A stretch of 64,000 nucleotides of DNA from Shewanella amazonensis SB2B (GTDB taxonomy: Bacteria > Pseudomonadota > Gammaproteobacteria > Enterobacterales > Shewanellaceae): the NCBI RefSeq assembly GCF_000015245.1, contig NC_008700.1, positions 2,858,001-2,922,000 on the forward strand, given 5' to 3'. The position numbers and the translations under genes are program-made. Positions 15,783 to 24,846 of this stretch are shown piece after piece. A model generated the notes under the pieces. That model was given only the letters and a program-made list of their open reading frames with translations. It made no database searches and was not told the origin of the DNA. Every line of letters starts with the position of its first letter. Within the stretch, counting starts at the first letter, position 1.

Positions 15783-18383
15783 TCAGAAGCGCAGGCTATA
15801 ACGCAGGTTCCAGCGCTGACCGAGCCAGTCATGGGCCGAGCTGGCGTAACCATTGGTGGGCGACGACGCGTATGGCGGCTCCTCATCGGTAAGGTTACGA
15901 ACCGACAACATCAGCGAGTGATTCTCCATCAGGGTCACACCCACACTGGCACTGAAGGTAAGCCAGCTGTCCACCGTCTCGTTATCAAACCTGAAGTCAC
16001 CATCGCCCATGCTGGAGACGTAATGAGCGCTGAGGCTGGCACTCCAATCACCCAGGCTCCAGTCCGTACCGGCATCCAGCACCCGCTCAGGTCGGGCGAT
16101 TTCGTTGGCACCGGACAAGCGGCCAAGGAGGTCCTCTACGTCGGCATCCGGAGTCACCTGACGCTCAAAGCTGAAGGTTTCGGTGCCGCTGACGTAGAAA
16201 CTGAACTCACCTGCCGCGGCTGTCTCAAGACGATAGGTCATGCGATAGTCAAGACCATCTGTGGTTTGGCTGCCAACGTTAAAGTAGCCGGTACGCAGGA
16301 AGCTGATATCGCCGTTGCCATCAATTACACAACCAAACTCGCCCTTAAGCTCGCTCACTGAACCCACAACAGGCGCAGTGCCTTTTACGCAGGCATTGAG
16401 AGTGGTGGAAGCATCGATATCCACTATGTCTTCGTGATCGTAGCGCCAGTAATCCACGGTAAGCTGCCAGTTGTCGGTCAAATTCCACGACAGTCCAGCG
16501 TTGATGGCTTCCGAAGATTCGGCATCCAACCCCTTGTTACCTATGGTTTCCTGATCGAACTCCAGCTCACCATCGATGGCACCATTGGTGCCACACAGGG
16601 CATTGAAAGGCTCACCTGCGCCGCAGTTAATGTATTGACTGCCAAGGGAGGTGCCTGCACCGAGCTGTGAAAGCGACGGTGCCCGGAAACCCGTGCTCCA
16701 GGATGCTCTGAGCACCAGATCGTCGGTCGCCTTATAGCGCAGCGATACCTTGGGATTGATGTCGCCACCAAAATCACTGTAGTGGTCGTACCGCAGCGCG
16801 GTTATCAGGTCCAGTCCCTCAAACAGCGGCAGATTAATCTCGCCATACAGGGCATACTGGGTCCTGTCGGCGGCCGCATCACTGGCGCCAAGACCTATTA
16901 CATCGTCGTTTACCGCTGATGCAGCCGGATTATCCACTATCTCTTCACTGCGAAGTTCGGCGCCAAATACGGCGCTCACCAAACCGGCATCCATCTCAAA
17001 GAGTTCACCACTGATGTTGGCATCCAGGGACATCACCTCAGACTCACCGCGGCGAATGGCACTGTCACGCAGCGCCGCAATCGCCTCCTCACTGTTGTCC
17101 ATCCCCAGGTTAAAAGGGTTGAAACTGCCGCTCGCAATGGCATCGGCCAGGGCATCGCGATTCATATAGCCCGCCACATGGGTCACTTCGTTGGTGGACT
17201 TGCCATAGCTTGCTGCTGACTCCCAACCCCAGTCGCCCCACTCGCCGCGAAGACCGGCCAAAACTCTATAGCTTTCGGTATCGTATTCCTGAATTCTGCG
17301 CTCTGGCATACGGGTACGAACCCTGATGCTGTTGCTGTCATCGCCGTCTGCGGCGTTGATGTCACGCACATAGCCAGGCACGTAAGCCGCATCCCCCGGG
17401 ACTGTCACCGTGTAACCTGCTGGCGCTTCATAGGCATGGCCGGTGTTTTGCTGATACATGGCCTCGGCAAAAAAGGTCATGTCATTGTCCAGCTGCCACT
17501 GATGATTCAAGGTGGCGCCAAGGTTCTCAAAATCCGGTTGAATGGCGCGCTGGATTACGTAGTCATAGTTACAGGCTTCACCACCCCAGCGGGTATCGTC
17601 ACCACACCAGTCTTCGGCGTAATAATTGCCATCAATCACCATCTCGGTGTAGGAGGTGTAAGTTACCTTGATGGGGCGATCGCTGTTGAAAATCGCGTTG
17701 CGCTTGGCGTAATCCAGCACCACTGTGGTGTTGGTATTGTCGGTGGCAAAGCCGCCGGCATAGGTCAGCCCGGTGCGACTGGCGTCATGGTCACTGGTGT
17801 CATTACCGTACTGGGCCGTCAGTTCATGCCCGACAAAATCCTTACGCAGAATAAAGTTAATCACTCCAGCGATGGCGTCTGATCCATAAATGGACGAAGC
17901 GCCATCGGTCAGCACATCGATGCGCTCAATGGCTGCCATGGGAATGGCGTTAACGTTCACAAAGGAGTCAGAGCCATTGGAGAAGGAGTCCACCGCCACC
18001 CGGCGACCATTGACCAGCACCAGCGTTGAACTTGAACCCAGCCCACGCAAACTTACCCCGGCAGCCCCTGCCGGCGCGCCATCGGCGCCGCCCACGCCAC
18101 CGGTTTCGGTAAAGGTGCCGGCACTTGCCGCCTGGGGCAGGTCCTTGAGGAATTCGGCAATGGTGTCATAGCCCCGCTTGACCAGTTCTTCCTGATCGAA
18201 TGACTGCAGTGGATTGGCCCCTTCCATGTCCACCCCTTTCAGGCGTGAACCGGTGATCTGGATTTTTTCGAGTTTGGATTCGGCTGAAATAGCCTTGTCG
18301 TCATCGGCCGCGTGGGCCATGGCGATGGTCAGGGCTGACAGGGCAAAACCGGAAATGGCGCAGGCAAATACTGAAACTTTCAT
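15783..18383 (-). CDS. TonB-dependent outer-membrane receptor
   Basis: 866-aa active-transport receptor. Signal peptide 1-25 (ACAISGFALSALTIAMAHA). Plug domain with VNGRRVAVDSF, RIDVLTDGASSIYGSDAIAGVINFILRKDF and the PQAASAGTF segment typical of large peptide/polysaccharide receptors. A 22-strand barrel ends in the terminal Phe (LRYSLRF). A TonB-box-like KIQITGS stretch lies near the N-terminus. The ATG at 18381-18383 has GGGAGC upstream. First gene of an operon with the YfcC permease and IadA, and divergent from the exported cyanophycinase. The substrate is thus inferred to be cyanophycin fragments or beta-Asp-Arg peptides; the receptor family alone does not show this. Confidence 0.93.
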   Translation of the reverse strand: MKVSVFACAISGFALSALTIAMAHAADDDKAISAESKLEKIQITGSRLKGVDMEGANPLQSFDQEELVKRGYDTIAEFLKDLPQAASAGTFTETGGVGGADGAPAGAAGVSLRGLGSSSTLVLVNGRRVAVDSFSNGSDSFVNVNAIPMAAIERIDVLTDGASSIYGSDAIAGVINFILRKDFVGHELTAQYGNDTSDHDASRTGLTYAGGFATDNTNTTVVLDYAKRNAIFNSDRPIKVTYTSYTEMVIDGNYYAEDWCGDDTRWGGEACNYDYVIQRAIQPDFENLGATLNHQWQLDNDMTFFAEAMYQQNTGHAYEAPAGYTVTVPGDAAYVPGYVRDINAADGDDSNSIRVRTRMPERRIQEYDTESYRVLAGLRGEWGDWGWESAASYGKSTNEVTHVAGYMNRDALADAIASGSFNPFNLGMDNSEEAIAALRDSAIRRGESEVMSLDANISGELFEMDAGLVSAVFGAELRSEEIVDNPAASAVNDDVIGLGASDAAADRTQYALYGEINLPLFEGLDLITALRYDHYSDFGGDINPKVSLRYKATDDLVLRASWSTGFRAPSLSQLGAGTSLGSQYINCGAGEPFNALCGTNGAIDGELEFDQETIGNKGLDAESSEAINAGLSWNLTDNWQLTVDYWRYDHEDIVDIDASTTLNACVKGTAPVVGSVSELKGEFGCVIDGNGDISFLRTGYFNVGSQTTDGLDYRMTYRLETAAAGEFSFYVSGTETFSFERQVTPDADVEDLLGRLSGANEIARPERVLDAGTDWSLGDWSASLSAHYVSSMGDGDFRFDNETVDSWLTFSASVGVTLMENHSLMLSVRNLTDEEPPYASSPTNGYASSAHDWLGQRWNLRYSLRF

Positions 18384-18443
18384 GAGAAGCTCCCAAAAAT
18401 ATGCGAATAATTTTTCAGGCGCGCACCAAAGCAACCGAACGTG

Positions 18444-18457
18444 GTCAATACGTGGCA
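18444..18457. repeat. GTCAATACGTGGCA direct repeat, copy 1
   Basis: 14-nt word, identical to copy 2 and in the same orientation on the plus strand; 61 bp upstream of the TonB receptor start. Candidate operator half of a shared control system. Confidence 0.7.
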
Positions 18458-18540
18458 CAAAAAAGTTGTGCGTTCACGGTGCAGGTGTGCAGCTGAGCAA
18501 AAAATGAGGCGTGGGAGCCTTGGCGATGACGCAGGACAGC

Positions 18541-18564
18541 CCACTGAACCTGAAAGTTCAGTGG
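18541..18564. repeat. 9-bp perfect inverted repeat in the divergent promoter region
   Basis: CCACTGAAC-ctgaaa-GTTCAGTGG. It could be an operator or a transcript hairpin. The T-rich stretch after it is too short for a clear terminator. Confidence 0.65.
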
Positions 18565-18704
18565 TTTATTCGTCCCACCATTCGGACAGATACCAGGTAC
18601 GGTAATGGTATCTTTCGAGAGAAGTTGATGCCGGAAACATATCCACCAAATGTGAAATCAATGTTGTTGACCGGTTAACAAGCTAGCCGTTATAGTGTCG
18701 GCCA

Positions 18705-18718
18705 GTCAATACGTGGCA
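18705..18718. repeat. GTCAATACGTGGCA direct repeat, copy 2
   Basis: Exact second copy, ending 24 bp before the cyanophycinase ATG. It overlaps the likely promoter/leader of that gene. Confidence 0.7.
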
Positions 18719-18742
18719 TGCAAAATTTTTTAGAGCAGAGCC

Positions 18743-20422
18743 ATGACCCCAAAATTCCTCTCGTTTATCGGTGCTGTCGCCCTGTGGGTGTCAATCGCGC
18801 ACCCGATTGCGTCCGCTGCGGCCAAACCCTACAACCCTGACAAAGCACCGGAAACAGCCAGGGAACCCGTCCCAACACTGTCGCTGATGCTGGCCGGTGG
18901 CGCCCTGTCTGTGTGCAGCTCCATGAACCCAAAGTACTGCACCGCTGACATACATTTCCCGGACAAGGCCAAAACCCGGCATTTGTATGAGCTGAGTGAA
19001 CAAAGTCTGTCCCGCTTTCAGGTCACTCCGGCCTGGGCACGACTTAACGTCGATACCCAAAGGGCATTGCTCGCCGCTCTTGGCTCTGCAGATAGAGCCC
19101 TTCTCGATATCGAGGCACTTCATGATCGGCTGGGCCCGCTTGGCAATACACTCAATGATGCCAGCTATTTTGCCCTGCTCGACACCCTGGAGTGGGTACA
19201 GCTCACCCAGGAAGGAGAGCCAAAGACAGAGCAGGTTCGGCTGGAACAGGGTAAAAATGCCCAGGGCGCCTCACACTTCGCCGCCTTTGTCAGCCGTGCG
19301 GCACGGCAAGTCGGCCACCAGCCACCGAAAATTGGCATAGTCACGGCATCTGCAAGGGATCCGTTTGAAGCAGCCAGCTTTTATCAACAAGCCTTTACTC
19401 AGGCGGGTGCAATAGCCCAGTGGCTACCGTTAGACAGCGCGTTGCAGCAAGCCTGGGGGTATGGCAATAGGGAAGCTGGATGCAAAGAGCTGGCAACCCT
19501 TGGTGAGAACTATCAGGGCTACCACGACAGGCAACGGGTGTACCCGACTCTGTGGGATAAATACAATCAGGTTTGTCTCAATCCAGAGGGGCTGCTGCGC
19601 ACGCTGGCCGCCCTGGATGGCCTCTTTCTCTCCGGCGGCGATCAATCCCTCACTTTGTCGGCTTGGCTGGGCGCCGATGGGCAACCGAGCGCCGCGCTGA
19701 AGCTGATAAAAGAGCGATTCGCAAATGGAGAGCTTATCATCGGTGGCACCAGCGCCGGTACCGCCGTGATGGCATCGGGTGCCATGATCACCGGGGGCAC
19801 CAGCCAGGGCGCATTGGACTTTGGCGTGGTCGCCGCGCCCCCCGTCAGTGAGCGATGCGAAGAACTGGGCTGCGAGGCGCTCAATCCTGCCGACACCCTC
19901 ACCTACCGGCCCGGAGGCGGGCTGGGACTTTATCCGTTCGGGGTGACAGATACCCATTTCAGTGAAAGGGACAGACAAATCAGGCTGGTACTGCTGCAGG
20001 ATATAAGCCAAACCGGCCTTGGGGTGGGCGTCGATGAAAATACCGCCCTGTGGCTATCCAAAGATGGCCAATATGGTGTGATCGAGGGCGAAGGCGGCGT
20101 CTGGTTCAGTGAGCCTGCAGCCAAAGGTCAAACCCCGGATCCCCAAAAAGCGCAAATACACCAGAGCACGGCTCACAGCCACATCATCCACTACCTTCCC
20201 CATGGTACCCGGCTGACGTTAACTCGCGATAACATCAGGGCGGAAGGCACGCAGGAAGAGTTACAAAAGGTCAGTTGCGACGGGTTTACAGCCGCTTGGC
20301 TGCCAAGCCAGGGATTCACCCTCCGCCACCTGGTTGACAGCCAATGTCATCCTCAGGGTTATTACCAGTCACTGGGGCTGGAGCACAGCACAGAGATGTC
20401 GTCAGATAAGGCGACTCACTAA
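18743..20422 (+). CDS. exported cyanophycinase (peptidase family S51)
   Basis: Predicted to cut cyanophycin, a poly-aspartate backbone with arginine side chains, into beta-Asp-Arg dipeptides. The 559-aa precursor has a signal peptide (GAVALWVSIAHPIASAAA, cleavage near 28). The S51 active-site set is complete: SGGDQ (Gln301), GGTSAGTAVM with nucleophile Ser337, and DTHFSERDR (Asp403, His405, Arg409, Arg411). It is longer than intracellular CphB (about 270 aa) and closer to secreted CphE-type enzymes. An N-terminal extension of about 150 residues contains Cys pairs (SVCSSMNPKYC), and there is a C-terminal beta-rich part. Divergent from receptor, permease and IadA genes, which supports extracellular cyanophycin use rather than internal storage. 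No cyanophycin synthetase gene is in view. Confidence 0.9.
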   Translation: MTPKFLSFIGAVALWVSIAHPIASAAAKPYNPDKAPETAREPVPTLSLMLAGGALSVCSSMNPKYCTADIHFPDKAKTRHLYELSEQSLSRFQVTPAWARLNVDTQRALLAALGSADRALLDIEALHDRLGPLGNTLNDASYFALLDTLEWVQLTQEGEPKTEQVRLEQGKNAQGASHFAAFVSRAARQVGHQPPKIGIVTASARDPFEAASFYQQAFTQAGAIAQWLPLDSALQQAWGYGNREAGCKELATLGENYQGYHDRQRVYPTLWDKYNQVCLNPEGLLRTLAALDGLFLSGGDQSLTLSAWLGADGQPSAALKLIKERFANGELIIGGTSAGTAVMASGAMITGGTSQGALDFGVVAAPPVSERCEELGCEALNPADTLTYRPGGGLGLYPFGVTDTHFSERDRQIRLVLLQDISQTGLGVGVDENTALWLSKDGQYGVIEGEGGVWFSEPAAKGQTPDPQKAQIHQSTAHSHIIHYLPHGTRLTLTRDNIRAEGTQEELQKVSCDGFTAAWLPSQGFTLRHLVDSQCHPQGYYQSLGLEHSTEMSSDKATH

Positions 20423-20442
20423 TCAGCGCTGTCCTGTCCCCT

Positions 20443-21168
20443 TCAGTCAGAGGCTGGCACTGTCTCCAGAACGGCAACGGCCTCTGGACACATTGGGTTG
20501 ACGAACACCCCGACAGGCACTTCCATCAGGTGGGTGGAAGAAAACTGCAGATTTTCCCGCATCGCTTTTGGTAAGGTGAGTACACTTATTGCGTCACTGT
20601 CTCCAAACGCATAGTCAACACGCCCTTTATTGAGCATCCTTAATCCGGTCGCAACATCGCTGACAAACTCAATAGTGAGACCCGCATCAGTGAATTGTTG
20701 TAAAAAGCCTCCATCAACTCTTGAGCGAAGTAAGGCAATTTTTCCCCCTCCCAACTCAGATAAGTCCGTCCAGACAAAAGGCTCGGGCTGACGTCGGCGA
20801 TAAATGCCAATAGAAACAATTTCATCGGACAACAGTAAAAAGCGGGACTGTTCCTTAACAATATCCGGAGGGGGATAAAATGATGCACACCAGTTACCCG
20901 CAATAATTTCGCTCTGTGCACGCGCTGAGGGCAGGAACAGGGGTTGGAGCTCAAATTCAAGTTGGTTTGAGAGCAAATACTTTTGCAACATTCTGAAACT
21001 GCTGCCTTTATCTGCCTGTGTTTCCGTCGTGAACGGTGGATATTCCAAGGCGATAACCGCCAGTGTTCTTGCTGTACCACCTGGTGCAACGTCAGATTGG
21101 GACGCAAACGCCAGCCCAAGCAAGAACACAGACGAAATGAGGCGCACACGGATTCCAGCGGTCTTCAC
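20443..21168 (-). CDS. periplasmic solute-binding-like protein (SBP family 3)
   Basis: 241-aa exported protein with a signal peptide (RVRLISSVFLLGLAFAS) and the two-lobe family-3 binding fold: LAVIALEYPPFTTET, GGGKIALLRSRVDGGF and MLNKGRVDYAFGD. In Shewanella many such stand-alone proteins lack a transporter. This one may be a receptor or an accessory sensor; no permease or ATPase is adjacent. The GTG at 21166-21168 is chosen because AAAGGAG lies 8 nt upstream and the signal peptide follows; TTG at 21192 is less likely. Convergent with the cyanophycinase gene, 20 bp apart. Confidence 0.82.
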   Translation of the reverse strand: MKTAGIRVRLISSVFLLGLAFASQSDVAPGGTARTLAVIALEYPPFTTETQADKGSSFRMLQKYLLSNQLEFELQPLFLPSARAQSEIIAGNWCASFYPPPDIVKEQSRFLLLSDEIVSIGIYRRRQPEPFVWTDLSELGGGKIALLRSRVDGGFLQQFTDAGLTIEFVSDVATGLRMLNKGRVDYAFGDSDAISVLTLPKAMRENLQFSSTHLMEVPVGVFVNPMCPEAVAVLETVPASD

Positions 21169-21607
21169 AAGAATCGCTCCTTTGATAGCCAAGCCTCTAT
21201 GAGTCTAGTGCCGTCTTTCCCATGTCGCGACTCAACCGCCGTCAAGCAACGGCAAATCGCTCCTGCTTTGAAGAGGAGGCAGACATAGATTCAGGCTATC
21301 CGCGCGTGGACATTTGCCCAAACAGAGCCAATGTTCCGGGGCAAGCCCGGATGTGAAAGACATCGCTGCAAGCGCACTGCTCGGCCGGTGGCTTGAAACA
21401 GGCGCTGCTGTGGGCATGCCTCAAAGGTCATAAGTCCTATACTTACTTTCAGTTATTCAGGGAAAGCTCGGCATACATGCCGGACCGGGCCGGGGTGTTG
21501 CTTATGCGGCCCTGTTGCCAGCTAACGGCAGTGATCCTTGCGCAGTACACAGACGTATTCCCCGGACTAGCGCCGTTTTAGCAACAACATTGAAGGATGT
21601 CATTCAC
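21169..21607. other. intergenic region with nothing recognised
   Basis: About 440 bp between divergent genes. I see no gene, terminator or repeat; the short open frames here lack ribosome-binding sites. It presumably holds both promoters. Confidence 0.5.
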
Positions 21608-22189
21608 ATGACCAAAAAGCGACTCAGCGTCCTCATACTGTCTGTATGGCTGGTTTCGGTACTGGCGGCATTCTGGTGGTTGGAGCTTCGCCATATCAGC
21701 AAAATGGAGCCGTCGCTGCTCAACCAACACGGCGTAGAGCGCGAGGTAGCAGACTTAATCAAAGCCGCTGGCAGCGGTGCCACTGATAGCGGTCTCCCGG
21801 TAGTAGTGCATTTTATCGACCCGGGCTGCGACTGCAGTGATGACACCTACGCGCACCTGGAGCAGCTGACAACAGCGTCACTCAGCAAGGTGTCCGCAAA
21901 GCTGCCTGAACACACCAATCTGCTATATACCCCTGACAACGCCGGGCTTCCGGAAACGCTCAAACACATGAAACGGATTACACTCAATCAGGTGCCGGAA
22001 GTGACGCCTGTGGTGGGGGTTTGGAAGTCAGATGGCAGTCTGGTTTACCTTGGTGCCTACTCCACTGGCCCAAGTTGCGGTTCGGGTGCCGATTTACTGC
22101 GTGAAGCACTGCTCAATGCGGCGGGTGAATCTTTGCCACTGCTCGATTGGCCAATTCAGGTGTCCTGCCATTGCCGATGGCGCACCTGA
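21608..22189 (+). CDS. membrane-anchored thioredoxin-like protein, DUF6436-like
   Basis: 193-aa protein with one N-terminal membrane helix (VLILSVWLVSVLAAFWWLEL), then a thioredoxin-like domain facing the periplasm. In place of a CxxC it has PGCDCSD. The stretch VVVHFIDPGCDCSDDTYAHL corresponds to strand 1 plus the active-site loop, and VPEVTPVVGVWKSDGSLVYLGAY contains the cis-Pro-like region. The C-terminus has a further CHC pair. Such proteins are hypothetical in Shewanella; redox activity is inference. AAGGA lies upstream of the ATG at 21608. A chemotaxis transducer gene follows 74 bp downstream on the same strand. Confidence 0.72.
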   Translation: MTKKRLSVLILSVWLVSVLAAFWWLELRHISKMEPSLLNQHGVEREVADLIKAAGSGATDSGLPVVVHFIDPGCDCSDDTYAHLEQLTTASLSKVSAKLPEHTNLLYTPDNAGLPETLKHMKRITLNQVPEVTPVVGVWKSDGSLVYLGAYSTGPSCGSGADLLREALLNAAGESLPLLDWPIQVSCHCRWRT

Positions 22190-22263
22190 ATTCTGCCTCA
22201 ATGGCAGCGCCTGTTTTCACAGCACGACTTACTTGCCCACTCAAATGGAGAGTCTCAACAAAA

Positions 22264-23769
22264 ATGAATAACCTAAGCTCTGAGATGATGCGGGATCATT
22301 ACATTAAATCAGACACTATCATGTTTTCGGTGCTGGTAATGATGTTCCTCTACGCCCTCGGTTTGGCGGGGGTTTTCGGTAACTGGACGGTGGCCATCAT
22401 AGTCGGCTTACTGACCACAATAGCGGCGGGCGCAATCCGGGCCCTGAGCCCGGGAGAGCGTATTACCCGGGTGACCATGGGGCTGGCATTTATGGTGATG
22501 GTCACCCTGCATGTGCACCTGTCCCGCGGCATGATAGAGATGCATTTTGGGTATTTTGCCTGTCTCGCGATGCTGCTCTACTGCCGGGACTGGCTGCCCA
22601 TCCTCGCTTCTGCGTTGCTTGCGGCGGTACTGCACGTGGGACTCTTCTGGTGGCAAACCACAGGTGGCAGTGTCTTTATGCTCGACAGTGCAGAACGCTC
22701 CTGGGGGATCATCTTCATCCACGCCGGTTATGTGGTCGTTGAAACACTGGTGTTGGTGGTTATGGCCAAAAATTTGCACCGTCAGGCAGAGGTTTCTTTT
22801 GACATCCAGGCGGTTGCGCATCATCTCACCGGTGAGCAAATCGACCTCACCCACAGAACCAACGCCAGCAATAACCCCCAAAGCCTTGCATTCAACGGTT
22901 TTCTGGATCATCTACAGGGCATGGTCGGCAGAATGGCATCTACGGGAGATAAGCTGACTCAGCTCAGTAACAGGTTGCACGATTCCATGTCTGGGGTGAA
23001 TAACCGCATGAAACTGCAGCACAACCAAATCGATGTCATCGCCCACGCTGTGGGCAATGTCAGCGATGCAGTGAGACTGATTTCAGACAACGCCAACGAT
23101 GCTTCGGCAGCCGTCAGCGATGCAGACGCAAAATCCCGGGATGGCTCTGCGTTAAGCCGCAAAACCCTTGATGAAGTCCTTACGCTGGCAAATGCCATTG
23201 AACGCGCCGCCGACGCCAGCGGTCGCCTGGCCGAAGACAGCAAAAGCATTGGCAAAGTGCTGGATGTGATAAAAAGTATTGCGGAACAAACCAATCTGTT
23301 GGCGCTTAACGCCGCCATCGAGGCCGCCCGGGCCGGAGAGCAGGGACGTGGCTTTGCGGTAGTGGCCGACGAAGTGCGAAGCCTCGCATCCAAAACACAG
23401 CAGTCAACCGAAGAAATTCACAACATGATCCAACGTCTGCAAGCCCGCAGCGATGATGCCGTTAACGCCATGTCAACCAGTCAAACGAGCGTGACCCAGT
23501 GCGTTGCCTTTACCCAACAAACCGATGAAAGACTTGGCCAGGTACGTCAATCCCTGCAGCAGATTGTAGAAATCAGCAGTCAAATCGCGAGCTCAACTAC
23601 AGAACAAATGCAAGCAATCGGGGAAATAAGTCAGAACGCATTGAGCATCAGGCAGCTCAGTGATGACAACAATCATGAGCTTGATAGGGTTGTGGATGAA
23701 GTTGCAGAAGCAACCGGGCTCGCGGGCCTTATTCACTCCGATATGAAGCGTTTTCATACCGGCTTATAA
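22264..23769 (+). CDS. methyl-accepting chemotaxis protein with membrane-embedded sensor region
   Basis: 501-aa transducer passing a signal to CheA/CheW and the flagellar motor. The N-terminal ~180 residues are hydrophobic, with about five or six membrane helices (MFSVLVMMFLYALGLAGV, VAIIVGLLTTIAAG, VTMGLAFMVMVTLHV, LPILASALLAAVLHVGLF, GIIFIHAGYVVVETLVLVV). There is no periplasmic ligand domain and no recognisable HAMP. The cytoplasmic part is a coiled coil with the conserved hairpin tip EQTNLLALNAAIEAARAGEQ and GRGFAVVADEVRSLA. No C-terminal CheR-tether pentapeptide is present (ends FHTGL). The ATG at 22264 begins the conserved sequence; the SD is weak (GGAG is distant). Confidence 0.92.
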   Translation: MNNLSSEMMRDHYIKSDTIMFSVLVMMFLYALGLAGVFGNWTVAIIVGLLTTIAAGAIRALSPGERITRVTMGLAFMVMVTLHVHLSRGMIEMHFGYFACLAMLLYCRDWLPILASALLAAVLHVGLFWWQTTGGSVFMLDSAERSWGIIFIHAGYVVVETLVLVVMAKNLHRQAEVSFDIQAVAHHLTGEQIDLTHRTNASNNPQSLAFNGFLDHLQGMVGRMASTGDKLTQLSNRLHDSMSGVNNRMKLQHNQIDVIAHAVGNVSDAVRLISDNANDASAAVSDADAKSRDGSALSRKTLDEVLTLANAIERAADASGRLAEDSKSIGKVLDVIKSIAEQTNLLALNAAIEAARAGEQGRGFAVVADEVRSLASKTQQSTEEIHNMIQRLQARSDDAVNAMSTSQTSVTQCVAFTQQTDERLGQVRQSLQQIVEISSQIASSTTEQMQAIGEISQNALSIRQLSDDNNHELDRVVDEVAEATGLAGLIHSDMKRFHTGL

Positions 23770-23776
23770 CTGATAT

Positions 23777-23805
23777 AAAAAAGACAGGGTTCCCTGTCTT
23801 TTTTT
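23777..23805 (+). terminator. terminator after the chemotaxis gene
   Basis: AAAAGACAGGG-tt-CCCTGTCTTTTTTT hairpin with A and T runs. Confidence 0.9.
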
Positions 23806-23843
23806 AAACCAACCTTTGTCCGGAATACCGGGCAGTTTGGCCG

Positions 23844-24092
23844 TTACTTATAGAAAGCTTCCACTTCGCCCTTGATGGTCATCAGCAGTGGCTGACCACG
23901 GCGGTCGAGGGCCTTGCGGGAGGCGACCTTAATCCAGCCTTCGCTGATGCAGTATTCTTCAACGTCATTACGCTCTTTGCCGTTGATGCGAATACCCACG
24001 TCATGTTCAAACACTTCTGCCACATGGTGTGGGCTGCGTGGATCGATTGAGAGTCTGTCTGGCAGTGCCGGCGGTACTTTGGTATCGGTCAT
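23844..24092 (-). CDS. DUF3297 family protein
   Basis: 82-aa conserved soluble protein of unknown function. It matches the DUF3297 pattern: ALPDRLSIDPRSPHHVAEVFEHDVGIRINGKERNDVEEYC, SEGWIKV, and LDRRGQPLLMTIKGEVEAFYK. The ATG at 24090-24092 (MTDTKVPPALP) gives the usual family length; upstream in-frame codons add an unconserved stretch. The SD is weak. It sits alone between the chemotaxis gene and the response-regulator gene. Confidence 0.85.
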   Translation of the reverse strand: MTDTKVPPALPDRLSIDPRSPHHVAEVFEHDVGIRINGKERNDVEEYCISEGWIKVASRKALDRRGQPLLMTIKGEVEAFYK

Positions 24093-24240
24093 AATCATCG
24101 TCTTGGGTAAATAAACCTGCGCCATTGTAGGCAATCCCGTAGCCGGGCTCAATAGGGGCTGCTGGTTACTGCTGCCGGACTTGAGTTGGCAAACTGCGAG
24201 CTTAGGCGTCTTTGCCTGCATGCGGCTTCAAAGCCTGGGT

Positions 24241-24846
24241 CTAACGCTGCTGATGCAGCTTTGACAATACAAAAGCCAGCTCGGCCACATTGCTTGCGGC
24301 CATTTTTTCCAGCAGGTTGCGGCGGTGGATCTCAACCGTTCTTTGGGTGATAAATAATTCTGCGGCAATGGTTTTATTGAGTTTGCCCTCAAGCACCCTG
24401 TGCATCACGTCGGTTTCTCTTGGGGACAGGCTATCGAGCCGCTGCTGGATGTCGGCCGACTGCTGCAGGCTGACTGCACGCTCTGTGGCAACCCTGGCGG
24501 CCTGGCGCAGCAACGCCAGCAGTTTGTCACCATCCACCGGCTTTTCGATAAAATCCATGGCGCCCTGTTGTATTGCTTTCACGGCCATGGAGATATTGCC
24601 ATGGCCGGTGAGCATTAACGGCACCAGCGGACTTGGCCGGGAGGACAGCACCTCCAGCAGGCTCATCCCGTCCATATCGGGCATCTGCACGTCCAGTACG
24701 GCAACAGCGGGACGGGCCAAGTCGACAGTGGACAGAAAGTCCTCTGCCGATGCAAAGGCCCGCGCTTTGATGCCAAGGCCTTCGAGCATCCATTTCAGTG
24801 ACGCCAATACATCGGGGTCGTCATCCACCAGATACACATCAATCAT
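24241..24846 (-). CDS. response regulator, NarL/FixJ type (TtrR-like)
   Basis: 201-aa DNA-binding response regulator. Receiver domain at about 1-120 with phospho-acceptor Asp52 (AVLDVQMPDMDG), the Thr of MLTGHG, and Lys in IEKPVDG. LuxR-type helix-turn-helix at about 135-195 (LSPRETDVMHRVLEGKLNKTIAAELFITQRTVEIHRRNLLEKM). The architecture is that of FixJ/TtrR. Its start overlaps the sensor kinase stop by 8 bp, so the pair is co-translated. The divergent flavocytochrome genes are the probable target. Confidence 0.94.
   Translation of the reverse strand: MIDVYLVDDDPDVLASLKWMLEGLGIKARAFASAEDFLSTVDLARPAVAVLDVQMPDMDGMSLLEVLSSRPSPLVPLMLTGHGNISMAVKAIQQGAMDFIEKPVDGDKLLALLRQAARVATERAVSLQQSADIQQRLDSLSPRETDVMHRVLEGKLNKTIAAELFITQRTVEIHRRNLLEKMAASNVAELAFVLSKLHQQR

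Larger units (their letters stand above)
18384..18742. promoter_or_regulatory. divergent control region, TonB receptor / cyanophycinase
   Basis: 359 bp without a gene that must hold both promoters. It contains two exact copies of a 14-nt word, one close to each start codon, and a 9-bp perfect inverted repeat midway. No regulator gene lies in the cluster. Confidence 0.6.
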
